64,000 bases of DNA. Source: a virus. Under the pieces are notes generated by a model. The model worked only from the letters and a program-made list of their open reading frames with translations, had not been told where the DNA came from and made no database searches. Within the stretch, counting starts at the first letter, position 1; each line of letters starts with the position of its first letter. Below are positions 6,396 to 14,799 of the stretch, in pieces. The DNA lies in IMG/VR virus record IMGVR_UViG_3300027754_000039, positions 1-64,000 of that record. One strand, 5' to 3'. The position numbers and the translations under genes are program-made.

Positions 6396-6965
6396 CTAAT
6401 TTTTCAATATATTAATTAGGTCTGATAATTTATTAATTCTATTTGTTGCTGGACAGTCTTGATTATAAGGCCTGTCAAACAAAATAAAAGTCGTTTCATC
6501 TCTTCCTGCCTTTACCCACTTATCATAATTCTTAGGGCTATCGTCTATTAGATAGTCTATATCAATTTTATATTTGTAATTGGATATATGCACTTCAAGA
6601 AAGTTAAAGTAGTGCTTACCAAGCCAATATAAGGTATGACAGGCATTGTAAGGCATTTGTGCTGTAACACAAATATATTGATATCCCGGCTTTTGAGTTC
6701 TACCCCATTCTTTAAGAAGTTTAAATTCTTCTTTAACTCCTGGCATTAAGTCAGCTTCACGGTAAATTTCTTCACAATGAGTTTCCTGCCAAAGCTTTGC
6801 TAACTCTTTGATATCCATATCGACGTTATCAAAGTCCCAGCTAGTAGTTATATCTGATAAAATCTTATCAGGATATAATTCTTTAATAAGGCTCATTACC
6901 TTAGTATCAAAGTCTCTTAAAACTCCGTCGACATCAATTCCTAGTCGAATTTTCTTTTTTGACAT
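6396..6965 (-). CDS. HAD-family nucleotidase-like phosphatase
   Basis: A 189-residue protein of the HAD superfamily, closest in layout to 5'(3')-deoxyribonucleotidases. Motif I is GIDVDGVLRDF (residues 9-19, D11 and D13), motif II is ICVTAQ (around 98-103), and the motif IV acidic residues are in YLIDDSPKNY (around 137-146). The family removes phosphate from nucleoside monophosphates, so it may help recycle host nucleotides. It overlaps the next upstream gene by 32 bases. Confidence 0.8.
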   Translation of the reverse strand: MSKKKIRLGIDVDGVLRDFDTKVMSLIKELYPDKILSDITTSWDFDNVDMDIKELAKLWQETHCEEIYREADLMPGVKEEFKLLKEWGRTQKPGYQYICVTAQMPYNACHTLYWLGKHYFNFLEVHISNYKYKIDIDYLIDDSPKNYDKWVKAGRDETTFILFDRPYNQDCPATNRINKLSDLINILKN

Positions 6966-7179
6966 AACTTTTTCTTTTTGGTTTTATATTGCAAATTTTT
7001 TCTATCTTCTTTTTTAAGATAGCACATTTTTCATATTCTTCATGCTCTCGAAAATATTCAATAGCTTGTTCTAAAAGCTCCACTTTTTGAGAATCTAATA
7101 ATTCTCCAGGCCACTTAATTCTACTAGCAACTAACAGATCATACCCATCAGTCATTAACTGTTTAAAGTAATTTTTCAT
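6934..7179 (-). CDS. Small helical protein with EYEKCAxLKKxI motif
   Basis: An 81-residue basic protein. The segment EHEEYEKCAILKKKIEKI resembles the UVR-like helical hairpin seen in many small phage proteins, and a similar EEYEKCAELLKFK occurs in the 46395-46766 protein. The tail is lysine-rich (KPKRKSYVKKENS). Possibly a protein-interaction or nucleic-acid-binding helix pair. Function unknown. Confidence 0.65.
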   Translation of the reverse strand: MKNYFKQLMTDGYDLLVASRIKWPGELLDSQKVELLEQAIEYFREHEEYEKCAILKKKIEKICNIKPKRKSYVKKENSTRN

Positions 7180-7193
7180 AAGTACAGAACGTT

Positions 7194-7478
7194 TTACTCG
7201 TTAGAAAACATACCATATCCTGGTCTAGGAGTATGGGTAAATATTTTTATTAAGCCTGTCATATATTTTGACAATTCTTCTCCAGGTGTCCAAGTAGCTC
7301 CTTGATTATTTACTACATAAGTAATATTACCATTGCCAGCTACTTTAGTAACTTCTCCGGTAGATTTATAATAGTCACAATTTTTATCAATATTTTTTAC
7401 CATGTCTCCAGGTAGAAATTCGTAAGGCTTCGAAACTTTTAATAAGTCAGACTCTAATTTTAATATTTTCGTTTTCAT
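7194..7478 (-). CDS. Hypothetical protein with small beta-domain
   Basis: A 94-residue protein. The section FLPGDMVKNIDKNCDYYKSTGEV and the following repeated beta strands suggest a KOW/SH3-like barrel, as in several phage structural proteins. The C-terminus (HTPRPGYGMFSNE) is unusual. Its start overlaps the stop of the 7475-8155 gene by four bases. Function unknown. Confidence 0.6.
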   Translation of the reverse strand: MKTKILKLESDLLKVSKPYEFLPGDMVKNIDKNCDYYKSTGEVTKVAGNGNITYVVNNQGATWTPGEELSKYMTGLIKIFTHTPRPGYGMFSNE

Positions 7479-8155
7479 AATGTTGATATTAGTTTATATG
7501 CCTTAGCACCAAATAAAATCATAGACCTGGTATCTGCTTGATAAAATGCATCAACCTTTTTTCTCTTTGCCAATTTATTATAACGTAATATTGAAGGTAT
7601 TGATTCAATCCATTCATTGCTATCTATAATTTGCTTTACTTCTAAAGCTGACTTTGTTAATTCAAACATATCATCAAAGTCCCATTCAATATGAACAACC
7701 GGCTCAATAATATTATCTTCTTCATTGATATAATCAATACATAAATCCAACCCACATTTAAAATTTACTGACAACAGTCTTAGCAACTCAGGTCTTTCTT
7801 TTGAAAATTCCAATACCTGCTCTTTAGCTTCTCCTGTAATTGGATATCTATAAACAAAATGACTATGGTCAATTATCAAACTACTTTTATTTAATTGCAC
7901 AAACCATGGATGTAATATTGCCGTGGTGCCAACATCTTGCCCACCATCTTTATACCAAGTATCGTCATGATATAAAGATAAACCATTAACTTCATAATAA
8001 GCTCTTTCAATTTCATTTAAATCAAATCCTTCATGATCGACGTGGCATTGACCTGTCTTAAGTAAGACAGTAGATATCATACTAGATAATGGTTTATGTA
8101 CTATATTCGGATTAACTGAATATGGAGTATGGCATTTATAGTCGATTTGCATCAT
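7475..8155 (-). CDS. Hypothetical protein
   Basis: A 226-residue acidic protein with no recognised domain. Segments such as SLLIIDHSHFVYRYPITG-like strands and PVVHIEWDFDDMF suggest a mixed alpha/beta fold. Two start ATGs are adjacent (MMQIDYK). An ATATTTAT element ends only five bases before the ATG, so its transcript would be almost leaderless. Function unknown. Confidence 0.65.
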   Translation of the reverse strand: MMQIDYKCHTPYSVNPNIVHKPLSSMISTVLLKTGQCHVDHEGFDLNEIERAYYEVNGLSLYHDDTWYKDGGQDVGTTAILHPWFVQLNKSSLIIDHSHFVYRYPITGEAKEQVLEFSKERPELLRLLSVNFKCGLDLCIDYINEEDNIIEPVVHIEWDFDDMFELTKSALEVKQIIDSNEWIESIPSILRYNKLAKRKKVDAFYQADTRSMILFGAKAYKLISTL

Positions 8156-8160
8156 ATACT

Positions 8161-8168
8161 ATAAATAT
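8161..8168 (-). promoter_or_regulatory. ATATTTAT element upstream of 7475-8155
   Basis: The coding strand reads GTGATATTTATAGTATATG. Only five bases separate the box from the first ATG. The element touches the stop codon of the metallopeptidase gene. Confidence 0.4.
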
Positions 8169-8602
8169 CACATTTCATTTTCTTCTACGTCAGATTCATT
8201 CCATTCTTCTTCAAAAGCTGTATAATCAATTCCATAAAGATCTTTCATTCTATCTTTAAGAAATGAAGCAGCTCTTGTATGTTTATCCATATCTAATAAA
8301 GCGATAGCAAATAAGTCAGCTTCTTTTTCAGACTGCTCGTCTACACCTGCGCCATGACCTAACATTGAATGAGCAATTTCATGAGCTTCAATAGCTAGAA
8401 GTTGATCTGTATCAATATTTTCATCGACTAATCTTTCTCCATCGACAAAGATATTTTTAGTGCCTACCCATAAAGCTCCAATAGAGTTATTCATAGACTG
8501 TAAAGCATTTTTTATACTTTGATATTTATCACTATCAGAATATACTACAAAAATTTGATACTCAGGATTAATAACTGAGTTGTAAGTAACGATTCCTTCC
8601 AT
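8168..8602 (-). CDS. HExxH zinc metallopeptidase-like protein
   Basis: A 144-residue protein with the zincin motif HEIAH (residues 74-78), a further histidine at 83 and an acidic EKEAD at 92-96 that can supply the third zinc ligand, as in ImmA/IrrE-type peptidases. No membrane helix or DNA-binding domain is attached, so it is a bare protease domain. The target is unknown; phage members may cleave host regulators or act in virion maturation. Its start overlaps the next gene by one base. Confidence 0.75.
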   Translation of the reverse strand: MEGIVTYNSVINPEYQIFVVYSDSDKYQSIKNALQSMNNSIGALWVGTKNIFVDGERLVDENIDTDQLLAIEAHEIAHSMLGHGAGVDEQSEKEADLFAIALLDMDKHTRAASFLKDRMKDLYGIDYTAFEEEWNESDVEENEM

Positions 8603-8841
8603 TACATTTTTACTTTTAAAGGTTGTATTCTTGTTAAAAATTCTTCAACAGATAAATTTTCATTTCGATCTGTTTTAATTCTAATATGCACTAACATTTC
8701 CGGTTGCTTGTCTACCATCTTCATTAAAGCCTTTAGACCTAATCCTGCATAGAAAGTATTAAAAGACACTTCGCCTAATAGGTTAGTATCCTTTATACAG
8801 TCTTTTTCAGTATCACCCGGAAGCATTATAAAATATTGCAT
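8602..8841 (-). CDS. Conserved phage protein, MQYFIMLPGD family
   Basis: A 79-residue protein starting MQYFIMLPGDTEKDC, a start I associate with a small protein family of large Bacteroidetes and T4-like phages. It ends with EEFLTRIQPLKVKM. No enzymatic motif is seen. It starts four bases after a TAAATTTA box of a full TTTGGTAC promoter, predicting a leaderless early transcript. Confidence 0.7.
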   Translation of the reverse strand: MQYFIMLPGDTEKDCIKDTNLLGEVSFNTFYAGLGLKALMKMVDKQPEMLVHIRIKTDRNENLSVEEFLTRIQPLKVKM

Positions 8842-8845
8842 TACT

Positions 8846-8877
8846 TAAATTTAAGTTATTTATTTTAAAGTACCAAA
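8846..8877 (-). promoter_or_regulatory. Promoter, TTTGGTAC-N16-TAAATTTA
   Basis: TTTG (8877-8874) abuts the TAA of the dehydrogenase gene ending at 8878. After 20 bases comes TAAATTTA (8853-8846), and the ATG at 8841 follows four bases later. It separates the glycan locus from the downstream accessory operon. Confidence 0.8.
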
Positions 8878-9732
8878 TTAATCTTCTGATACAGCTCTTC
8901 CTATTTGTTTAGTCCAATCTAAATCCGTTCGATATAGCTCTAATGATCTAATATTCGAAGCAAGAGTTGGTACTTCTAAATTAAATGCCTTTGCCATAAA
9001 TAAAAGCGCATTAACATCTTTGGGGAAACAGTGTCCTCCAAAAGATAAATCACCATCTGGCCCAGGTACACTCCAATGTGAATTGCCTAAACGCTCATCA
9101 TAACGAGCATACTCAATTACCTTATCATAGTCAATATTTAAGCCTTGACAAATTTGATACATATCATTTGCAAATGATACTTTTGTAGCTAGAAATGTAT
9201 TTGTAACATACTTAATCATCTCGGCAATAGTAGCAGATGTTTTGATAATTGGCACTTGAGGGAATGCTTTAGAGAACACTTGCTTTACTTTAGTAGTTCC
9301 TGGTCTATCTCCTCCAATTACAATTCTATTTTGATTTTTATAATCATCTACTGCATTAGCTTCAGTTAAAAACTCTGGATTGAATACAAGCTCTAAGTTA
9401 GCATATACAGAACTTAATTGATCTGTAGTACCTGGAGGTATAGTTGATTTAATAACTACTATGTAATTCTTTTTATTCAGCGCCGTAGCTGATTTAGATA
9501 TTTCATACAACGCTGCATTGAGTATATTCAAATCACATTCACCACTCTTTCTCATAGGAGTTGGTACACAAAGAAAAGTTAATTCTGTGCTTTCAACTAC
9601 ATTGAATATTGAAGTGACATTACTAAATTTATTTGGATCTTTGTCAAATGCAAATACCTTAAAGTAATTTTGCATTCCTTCTCGAACGGCTGATCCAACA
9701 AACCCACTTCCGATGATTCCTATTTCTTGCAT
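8878..9732 (-). CDS. ugd: UDP-glucose/GDP-mannose 6-dehydrogenase, short form
   Basis: A 284-residue NAD-dependent dehydrogenase that oxidises the C6 of a nucleotide sugar to a uronic acid. The Rossmann motif GIIGSGFVGSAV is at residues 5-16, VPTPM at 56-60, the catalytic lysine in NTFLATKVSFAN (K184) and the catalytic cysteine in GGHCFPKD (C235). Typical enzymes are 390-450 residues; here the C-terminal sugar-nucleotide domain is missing, and the protein ends shortly after the central helix domain. It may be inactive alone or use a separate partner. Last gene transcribed in the glycan locus. Confidence 0.88.
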   Translation of the reverse strand: MQEIGIIGSGFVGSAVREGMQNYFKVFAFDKDPNKFSNVTSIFNVVESTELTFLCVPTPMRKSGECDLNILNAALYEISKSATALNKKNYIVVIKSTIPPGTTDQLSSVYANLELVFNPEFLTEANAVDDYKNQNRIVIGGDRPGTTKVKQVFSKAFPQVPIIKTSATIAEMIKYVTNTFLATKVSFANDMYQICQGLNIDYDKVIEYARYDERLGNSHWSVPGPDGDLSFGGHCFPKDVNALLFMAKAFNLEVPTLASNIRSLELYRTDLDWTKQIGRAVSED

Positions 9733-10904
9733 ACTATTAATTGATTTTGATATTGTGTTAAATTTTGTATTTCTATTTTTAGATTTCCTAATTCAAATGT
9801 ACCTACTTCATTGTTAGCTTGAATTATTTCAGATAAATTTTGAATGTATTCAAAATCTACATTGGTAAATTTAGAACCTTCAATTCGAACTAAAACATCT
9901 ATAAGTTTTACATGCTCCGCATCTCTATTACATATTTTTTTACGTAAGTCAATTGAAGTATTAGGTTGCTCATTATAGATATAATGTTCAATAACGTTGT
10001 CTGTATTTTCTACATATACAGTCGTACACCAAGGCTCTAATGCGTGTAGCATGTCCAGGTTACAATGAGTTATGTAAAAACCTACTAGGTATCTAGGCGG
10101 TATAATAGGCTTCATAAGCGAATCATGTTTTACGAAGTGACCCCATTTGCGAATAAAGTTTCTAGCATTTTTAGTAGTAGTTCTAATCCACTCTTGAGAA
10201 TTAACACCCGCTCCGCCTCCTGCGTGTTTATTAAACCTAGAACCTCTAGAAGTAAAATGATATACCAAAGCATCCCATGATTGAATTACATTATAACCAT
10301 TTAATACAAAGCGATTAAATAAATCAGAGTCTTCTTTTGATTGAGGGGCAAATAACTCATCATGACCTCCAACTGCTAAATAATCTTCTTTATACATACA
10401 CCATGGAGCAAATATACCTTCAGTAGTCTTATCAGCGTGTATAGCTTCTAATTCTAAAAATCTTTGTACACTGTCATTGTAATTGTAATCCTCAATTTCA
10501 TCACCCCAAGCTAAGGTAATTTTCTCTGGGCCTGGAGGATGAAGAGGTGGTTCAATTCTAGTAGCACATACTACTGTGCCTGGCTCTAAATATTTAAGTA
10601 TGTTTACATCTAAATGGGGCGCAGCAACCATATCAGCGTGAAATGCAAATATAATTTCAGTGCGAGCCATTTCGATACCTTTATCAAACATACCAACAAT
10701 GCCAATACGAGTTGGACCTGGATTATGATATGTAATTAAATCTTTATCATTTAATTCTTTTATCCATTCTTGAGTTCCGTCTGAGCTAGCGTCATCTAAA
10801 ATTAAAATTTCATGAGTAGTCTTTAAATCTCTAATAGATCTATAAGCCAATTTAAGAAATTCTAAATTGTTTCTGCTAGGCAATACAAATGTAATTTTAT
10901 CCAT
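9720..10904 (-). CDS. Family 2 glycosyltransferase with C-terminal extension
   Basis: A GT-A fold sugar transferase. The N-terminus shows FVLPSRNNLEFLKLAYRS, then EILILDDASSDGTQEW and the metal-binding HAD within IIFAFHADM, as in family 2 enzymes. The last 130 residues are an added domain without a known motif. I prefer the start MDKITFV at 10904; the ATG at 10925 adds seven residues and overlaps the next gene more. It overlaps the dehydrogenase gene by 13 bases. Confidence 0.85.
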   Translation of the reverse strand: MDKITFVLPSRNNLEFLKLAYRSIRDLKTTHEILILDDASSDGTQEWIKELNDKDLITYHNPGPTRIGIVGMFDKGIEMARTEIIFAFHADMVAAPHLDVNILKYLEPGTVVCATRIEPPLHPPGPEKITLAWGDEIEDYNYNDSVQRFLELEAIHADKTTEGIFAPWCMYKEDYLAVGGHDELFAPQSKEDSDLFNRFVLNGYNVIQSWDALVYHFTSRGSRFNKHAGGGAGVNSQEWIRTTTKNARNFIRKWGHFVKHDSLMKPIIPPRYLVGFYITHCNLDMLHALEPWCTTVYVENTDNVIEHYIYNEQPNTSIDLRKKICNRDAEHVKLIDVLVRIEGSKFTNVDFEYIQNLSEIIQANNEVGTFELGNLKIEIQNLTQYQNQLIVCKK

Positions 10905-11757
10905 TGCGTTTAGTGTTCCATTCATTAATATAATCTATTAAATTGATTTTAGGTTCCCAACCTAAAACTTCTTTTGCTAATATATCTTCACATAGCGTAT
11001 TAATTGCTTCTCCTGGTTTGTCAGCTGCATATTCAATATTATCATATTTAAACATATCAGCTACTTCTTTAATTGAGAAATTAATACCACGACCTAATTC
11101 AAATATATAACCCCAGGCGTCTTGAGTTTGAATTAATAGTAAAGCATCGACGATATCATTGATGTGAGTGAAATCTCTTCGCTTGGTACCATCTCCATTA
11201 ATAATAATCGGAGAGCCAGTCCCAACTGCATTCTCCCACTTACCAATTAATGTGCAATAGCCTCCTACTTTTAAATGATGAGGCCCATATACATTATAAA
11301 ATCTAGTAATAGTAGCTTTCAATCCGTAAATTTGTTGACATAGAATTACAATCTCTTCTGAAACGTCTTTGGCAAATGTATATGGATTTTTAAACTTACC
11401 AGAGTGATGTGAACTCGATCCTGCAAACTGCATAGGGATATTATTTTTAGCACAATACATAGATAAATTAAATGTTGCCGTTGCATTAGCTTTGAAATAT
11501 TCCAAAGGCATTTCAAACGAAGGTTGAATCCTAGCTATTGCAGCTAAATGATATACAATATCAAATTGGCCGTATACCGCATAATCTGTAATCTCAGATA
11601 TATCTCCTCTATGATATGTGCATCCCAATTGATGATTTGATAAAAACCCTGTTGAGTAATTGTCAATTGACACTACTTCATACCCTTGCTGAAGTAATCT
11701 TTTAATTAAATTGGTGCCTACAAAACCCGCACCTCCGGTTACTAATACTGTTTTCAT
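10897..11757 (-). CDS. NAD-dependent sugar epimerase/dehydratase (SDR)
   Basis: An extended SDR enzyme acting on a nucleotide-activated sugar. It starts MKTVLVTGGAGFVGTNLIKR with the NAD-binding GxxGxxG and has the catalytic YxxxK in NPYTFAKD. Length (286) is a little short for UDP-glucose 4-epimerases. The ATG at 11757 is the correct start; the frame is open to a TTG at 11847, but the Rossmann strand begins directly at the ATG. One of three SDR enzymes in the locus. Confidence 0.88.
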   Translation of the reverse strand: MKTVLVTGGAGFVGTNLIKRLLQQGYEVVSIDNYSTGFLSNHQLGCTYHRGDISEITDYAVYGQFDIVYHLAAIARIQPSFEMPLEYFKANATATFNLSMYCAKNNIPMQFAGSSSHHSGKFKNPYTFAKDVSEEIVILCQQIYGLKATITRFYNVYGPHHLKVGGYCTLIGKWENAVGTGSPIIINGDGTKRRDFTHINDIVDALLLIQTQDAWGYIFELGRGINFSIKEVADMFKYDNIEYAADKPGEAINTLCEDILAKEVLGWEPKINLIDYINEWNTKRNG

Positions 11758-11761
11758 AAAA

Positions 11762-12463
11762 TTAATTTTTTTTGCCTCTAGCACATTCATATAAATAATC
11801 ACTGTCTTGATATGTATTTGATAAGTATTTAATTCTATTCGGACCAAACACTTTACAAATTTTATATCCTAACATTGTTTGTTGCAAATTTCCTATTCCT
11901 CCAATATGTACTTTACCTTCTGCATCTGGAATAGGCTCTTCCCATATAACTTCAAAGTCATATATTGCATTGAAATTCTTTTTAATAGTACACATAAAAC
12001 TTTCTCTAATAGTCAATACGTGATCTTTAGAGTTAAATAAATGTTTAGCATCATCCTTAACCCATTCAATAACTTTTTTACCTCGTATAACTTCTTCAGG
12101 ATCAAATAGTGCTGGATAATTAACTCCATTACCAATAAATGCTGCTCCTTGACTTAGCCAAGATAAACATATATTAATAAATCTCCAATCTTTAACAATA
12201 ATATCATCATGCATTAAAAATAATATAGTGTCATCTTTTAACTCTAAATAATCCAAGGCTTGTTGATATGCACCATCTTCTAAACCTAAGTTAGGAAATA
12301 CTTTGTATTTGAAGTTGTCTTTAATTCTTTGAGAAGGTTCTTTATGGCAGCTCCAAAATATATCAATGTGTTCTGAATTGGTATTTTGCAATTCAATTAA
12401 TCCATCAATAAATTCCGGAAATGCTTCAAAGTGCCATCCTACTATTATAAATTGTATTTTCAT
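11762..12463 (-). CDS. Putative glycosyltransferase, GT-A-like
   Basis: A 233-residue protein starting MKIQFIIVGWHFEAFPEF. It has an acidic cluster LFLMHDDIIVKDW that can act as the metal-binding DxD of a GT-A enzyme, and a conserved-looking aspartate pair near the C-terminus. No membrane segment. The acceptor and donor are unknown. It sits between an epimerase and a small hypothetical gene and is probably part of the same glycan assembly line. Confidence 0.65.
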   Translation of the reverse strand: MKIQFIIVGWHFEAFPEFIDGLIELQNTNSEHIDIFWSCHKEPSQRIKDNFKYKVFPNLGLEDGAYQQALDYLELKDDTILFLMHDDIIVKDWRFINICLSWLSQGAAFIGNGVNYPALFDPEEVIRGKKVIEWVKDDAKHLFNSKDHVLTIRESFMCTIKKNFNAIYDFEVIWEEPIPDAEGKVHIGGIGNLQQTMLGYKICKVFGPNRIKYLSNTYQDSDYLYECARGKKN

Positions 12464-12464
12464 A

Positions 12465-12683
12465 TTATTTTTCTGTGAAGACTTCTATACATAAAACATT
12501 TTTATCATTAATCATAATCCATGTACCGTCTTGTTGTTTAAATTTAGTAAATTGCCCTTGTCGAATAGATTTAGATTCAATATTATTGAATGTACGTTTT
12601 TCTCCACCTATAAAATGTATAATTTGAGTTACGTACTCTCCAGCTGCTTCAGTAACTGAAGATTTTAAATCTATATTTTCCAT
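12465..12683 (-). CDS. Small hypothetical protein in the glycan locus
   Basis: A 72-residue beta-rich protein. The segment IIHFIGGEKRTFNNIESKSIRQG is reminiscent of small phage proteins with a single barrel. It overlaps the aminotransferase stop region by one base. No function recognised; it is the only gene here, with 24934-25359, lacking an evident enzymatic fold. Confidence 0.6.
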   Translation of the reverse strand: MENIDLKSSVTEAAGEYVTQIIHFIGGEKRTFNNIESKSIRQGQFTKFKQQDGTWIMINDKNVLCIEVFTEK

Positions 12684-13864
12684 TACCAGCCTTGCTTTAT
12701 ACAGTTTACAATATATTGTCTATCTTCTTCAGTCACCCACCAACCTACGGGAATAGCAACTAACTTTCCAATAACAGAATCTAAATTAGGCAATGCTGTT
12801 TTGTAAGGAGTTGTGCAAGTATGTTTATCATTTCTTTCATGAACCTGAGAAACCATAATGCCACATTCTTTCATCTTAGCATAAAAGCCATCTCTGTCAT
12901 CTACTAACATGGAATAAATCCAAAAAGAAGATTCTCTATCTGAATGTCTTGCTAAAGTAGTTAAACCAGGAATATTTTGCAAATTCTCATCATAAAACTT
13001 AGCATTGGATTGATGTGCTTTAATAATTTCATCTGCATGCTTTAAATTAGCTAGACCTACAGTTGCATTAACGTCATTCATATGAAATTTAAAACCCCAT
13101 TCTACAATGTCAGATTCGCAACGAAAGTCTTTTCTATTTCCATCTCGATCAATACCATACCAACGAACCAATTTACCTCGAGCGTGTAACTCATCGTGAG
13201 GCATTAACAACAACCCACCGTCGACCGATGTAATATGTTTAATCGCCTGAAGTGAATACATTACCATATTACCATGATTACCTAAATACTTTCCTTTGTA
13301 TTTAGTACCAAAGGAATGTGCACCGTCTTCTATAACTGCTGGTTTGAAGCCATACATCTTATATGCTTTTTCTTGAATTTGTTTAAGACGATCCAAGTCG
13401 CTAGGATAACCTCCCCAATGCACAATTATAATAGCTTTGGTTTTAGGAGATAGCTTTCTTTCTAAATCATCTAAATCCATATTAAGAGTGGTAGGGTCTA
13501 CATCAACCCATTTAATCTTTAAGCCATTAGCCAAAATAGGAAAGTTAGTAGCTGTGCAAGTTAATGCAGTAGCTAGAACTTCGTCTCCATCTTGAATACC
13601 TGGCCAATAATCATGACTTGCTCCAATGCCATCATAAGTATGAAGTACTTCTTGAGCAGGTTTTAATAAATGCAATGCTAAATGAAGTCCGGATGTACCG
13701 GAGTTCAAAGTTAATACATTTTTAACTGAAAGGAACTTTCTAATTTCTTCTTCAAATTCTTCTACTTTAGGGCCTTGTCCGATAAAGCCACTATTTAGAA
13801 CTTCTGTCACTGCAGGTCCTGCTTCTAGCGACATAAACACTTTAAATAAAGGTATGGTTTTCAT
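12683..13864 (-). CDS. DegT/DnrJ/EryC1/StrS-family aminotransferase
   Basis: A 393-residue PLP-dependent enzyme of the family that aminates keto sugars on nucleotide carriers. The PLP lysine is in YSLQAIKHITSVDGG (K209), the PLP-binding aspartate in IEDGAHSFGT (D180), and the phosphate-binding NSGTSGL at 54-60. Length is normal and all key residues are present. It implies an amino sugar as product, made after one of the SDR enzymes generates a keto intermediate. Overlaps the next gene by four bases. Confidence 0.92.
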   Translation of the reverse strand: MKTIPLFKVFMSLEAGPAVTEVLNSGFIGQGPKVEEFEEEIRKFLSVKNVLTLNSGTSGLHLALHLLKPAQEVLHTYDGIGASHDYWPGIQDGDEVLATALTCTATNFPILANGLKIKWVDVDPTTLNMDLDDLERKLSPKTKAIIIVHWGGYPSDLDRLKQIQEKAYKMYGFKPAVIEDGAHSFGTKYKGKYLGNHGNMVMYSLQAIKHITSVDGGLLLMPHDELHARGKLVRWYGIDRDGNRKDFRCESDIVEWGFKFHMNDVNATVGLANLKHADEIIKAHQSNAKFYDENLQNIPGLTTLARHSDRESSFWIYSMLVDDRDGFYAKMKECGIMVSQVHERNDKHTCTTPYKTALPNLDSVIGKLVAIPVGWWVTEEDRQYIVNCIKQGW

Positions 13865-14799
13865 ATAATTAATTTATTTTTAAATGACTCTTCCGTATAA
13901 TGATCTTTATAAAGCCCCTTACACAATGTACTTGAATATAAGTAAAATTCTTCGTCGTTCCTAAGTTTTTTTGCAATTTCTCTTGCAGATTCTAAATCTC
14001 CTATTTCCACTGTTGTTTCTGGATGAAGTATTACCTGAGTATCCAATCCTTGATATCCTATACACGGAATACCTAAATAAGCACAATTAAGAGCAAACGT
14101 TCCTGCTGCATGAGTTCTCATTAAATGAATTCCAAACTTAAATTTATTTAATGTTTGCATCCATTGCAACCAATTCATATAGTCTAAATGATTTAAACTA
14201 GGCATATGCTCTTCTCCAGCTATACGACGTCCCATACTAGGTATACAAATATCCGTTTGAAATTCATTTGCTATAATATAAGAATCAAATCCGCCATACC
14301 AACTACAAAAATTTCCGCCAATCATTACATTGGATCGTTCAACCTTAGGTAAATTAACTAGCAAATCTTCAATCATTACGGTAGGCATTAATCTACACTC
14401 TTTATTTACTAAACCAGAAAAATATTTTTGATCAATACGATTATGCACATATAAAAAATCCATTTCTTGTAAAGTATTAAAAAACCAACATTGATCATTA
14501 ATTGAAAAATCTTGAAAATACCAATGCGGCCCTTCTTGCATATATGCAATTTGTTTACAACATTTTCTTAAATTTTCAATTAATGGATATTGTGATAGTC
14601 TATCAATATTCTTTTTTGGTATGGTAACTATACCTAAATCATATTTTTCGGTTATCTCATGCACATTCCAAATTGGATAATGAGTTGCTTCTAAAATACA
14701 CATCCAGGCAGAGTCATTACGCATATCAGGATGAGTTCTAGGTATTTTGCCTGTCCATCCTCCTTCAGTGAACCAAGCTACTTTTATTGATTGCTCCAT
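13861..14799 (-). CDS. Putative glycosyltransferase, GT-B-like
   Basis: A 312-residue soluble protein. The C-terminal half has features of a GT-B donor domain (MRTHAAGTFALNCAYLGIPCIGYQG and then EIGDLESAREIAKKL). The N-terminal half contains several short Rossmann-like strands. No membrane helix. I do not recognise a specific family. It lies between the aminotransferase and an SDR dehydratase and overlaps both. Confidence 0.65.
   Translation of the reverse strand: MEQSIKVAWFTEGGWTGKIPRTHPDMRNDSAWMCILEATHYPIWNVHEITEKYDLGIVTIPKKNIDRLSQYPLIENLRKCCKQIAYMQEGPHWYFQDFSINDQCWFFNTLQEMDFLYVHNRIDQKYFSGLVNKECRLMPTVMIEDLLVNLPKVERSNVMIGGNFCSWYGGFDSYIIANEFQTDICIPSMGRRIAGEEHMPSLNHLDYMNWLQWMQTLNKFKFGIHLMRTHAAGTFALNCAYLGIPCIGYQGLDTQVILHPETTVEIGDLESAREIAKKLRNDEEFYLYSSTLCKGLYKDHYTEESFKNKLII

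Noticed and set aside
11758-11847. N-terminal extension of the epimerase to a TTG at 11847
   Set aside because: The Rossmann strand starts exactly at the ATG at 11757, and the extension overlaps the next gene.
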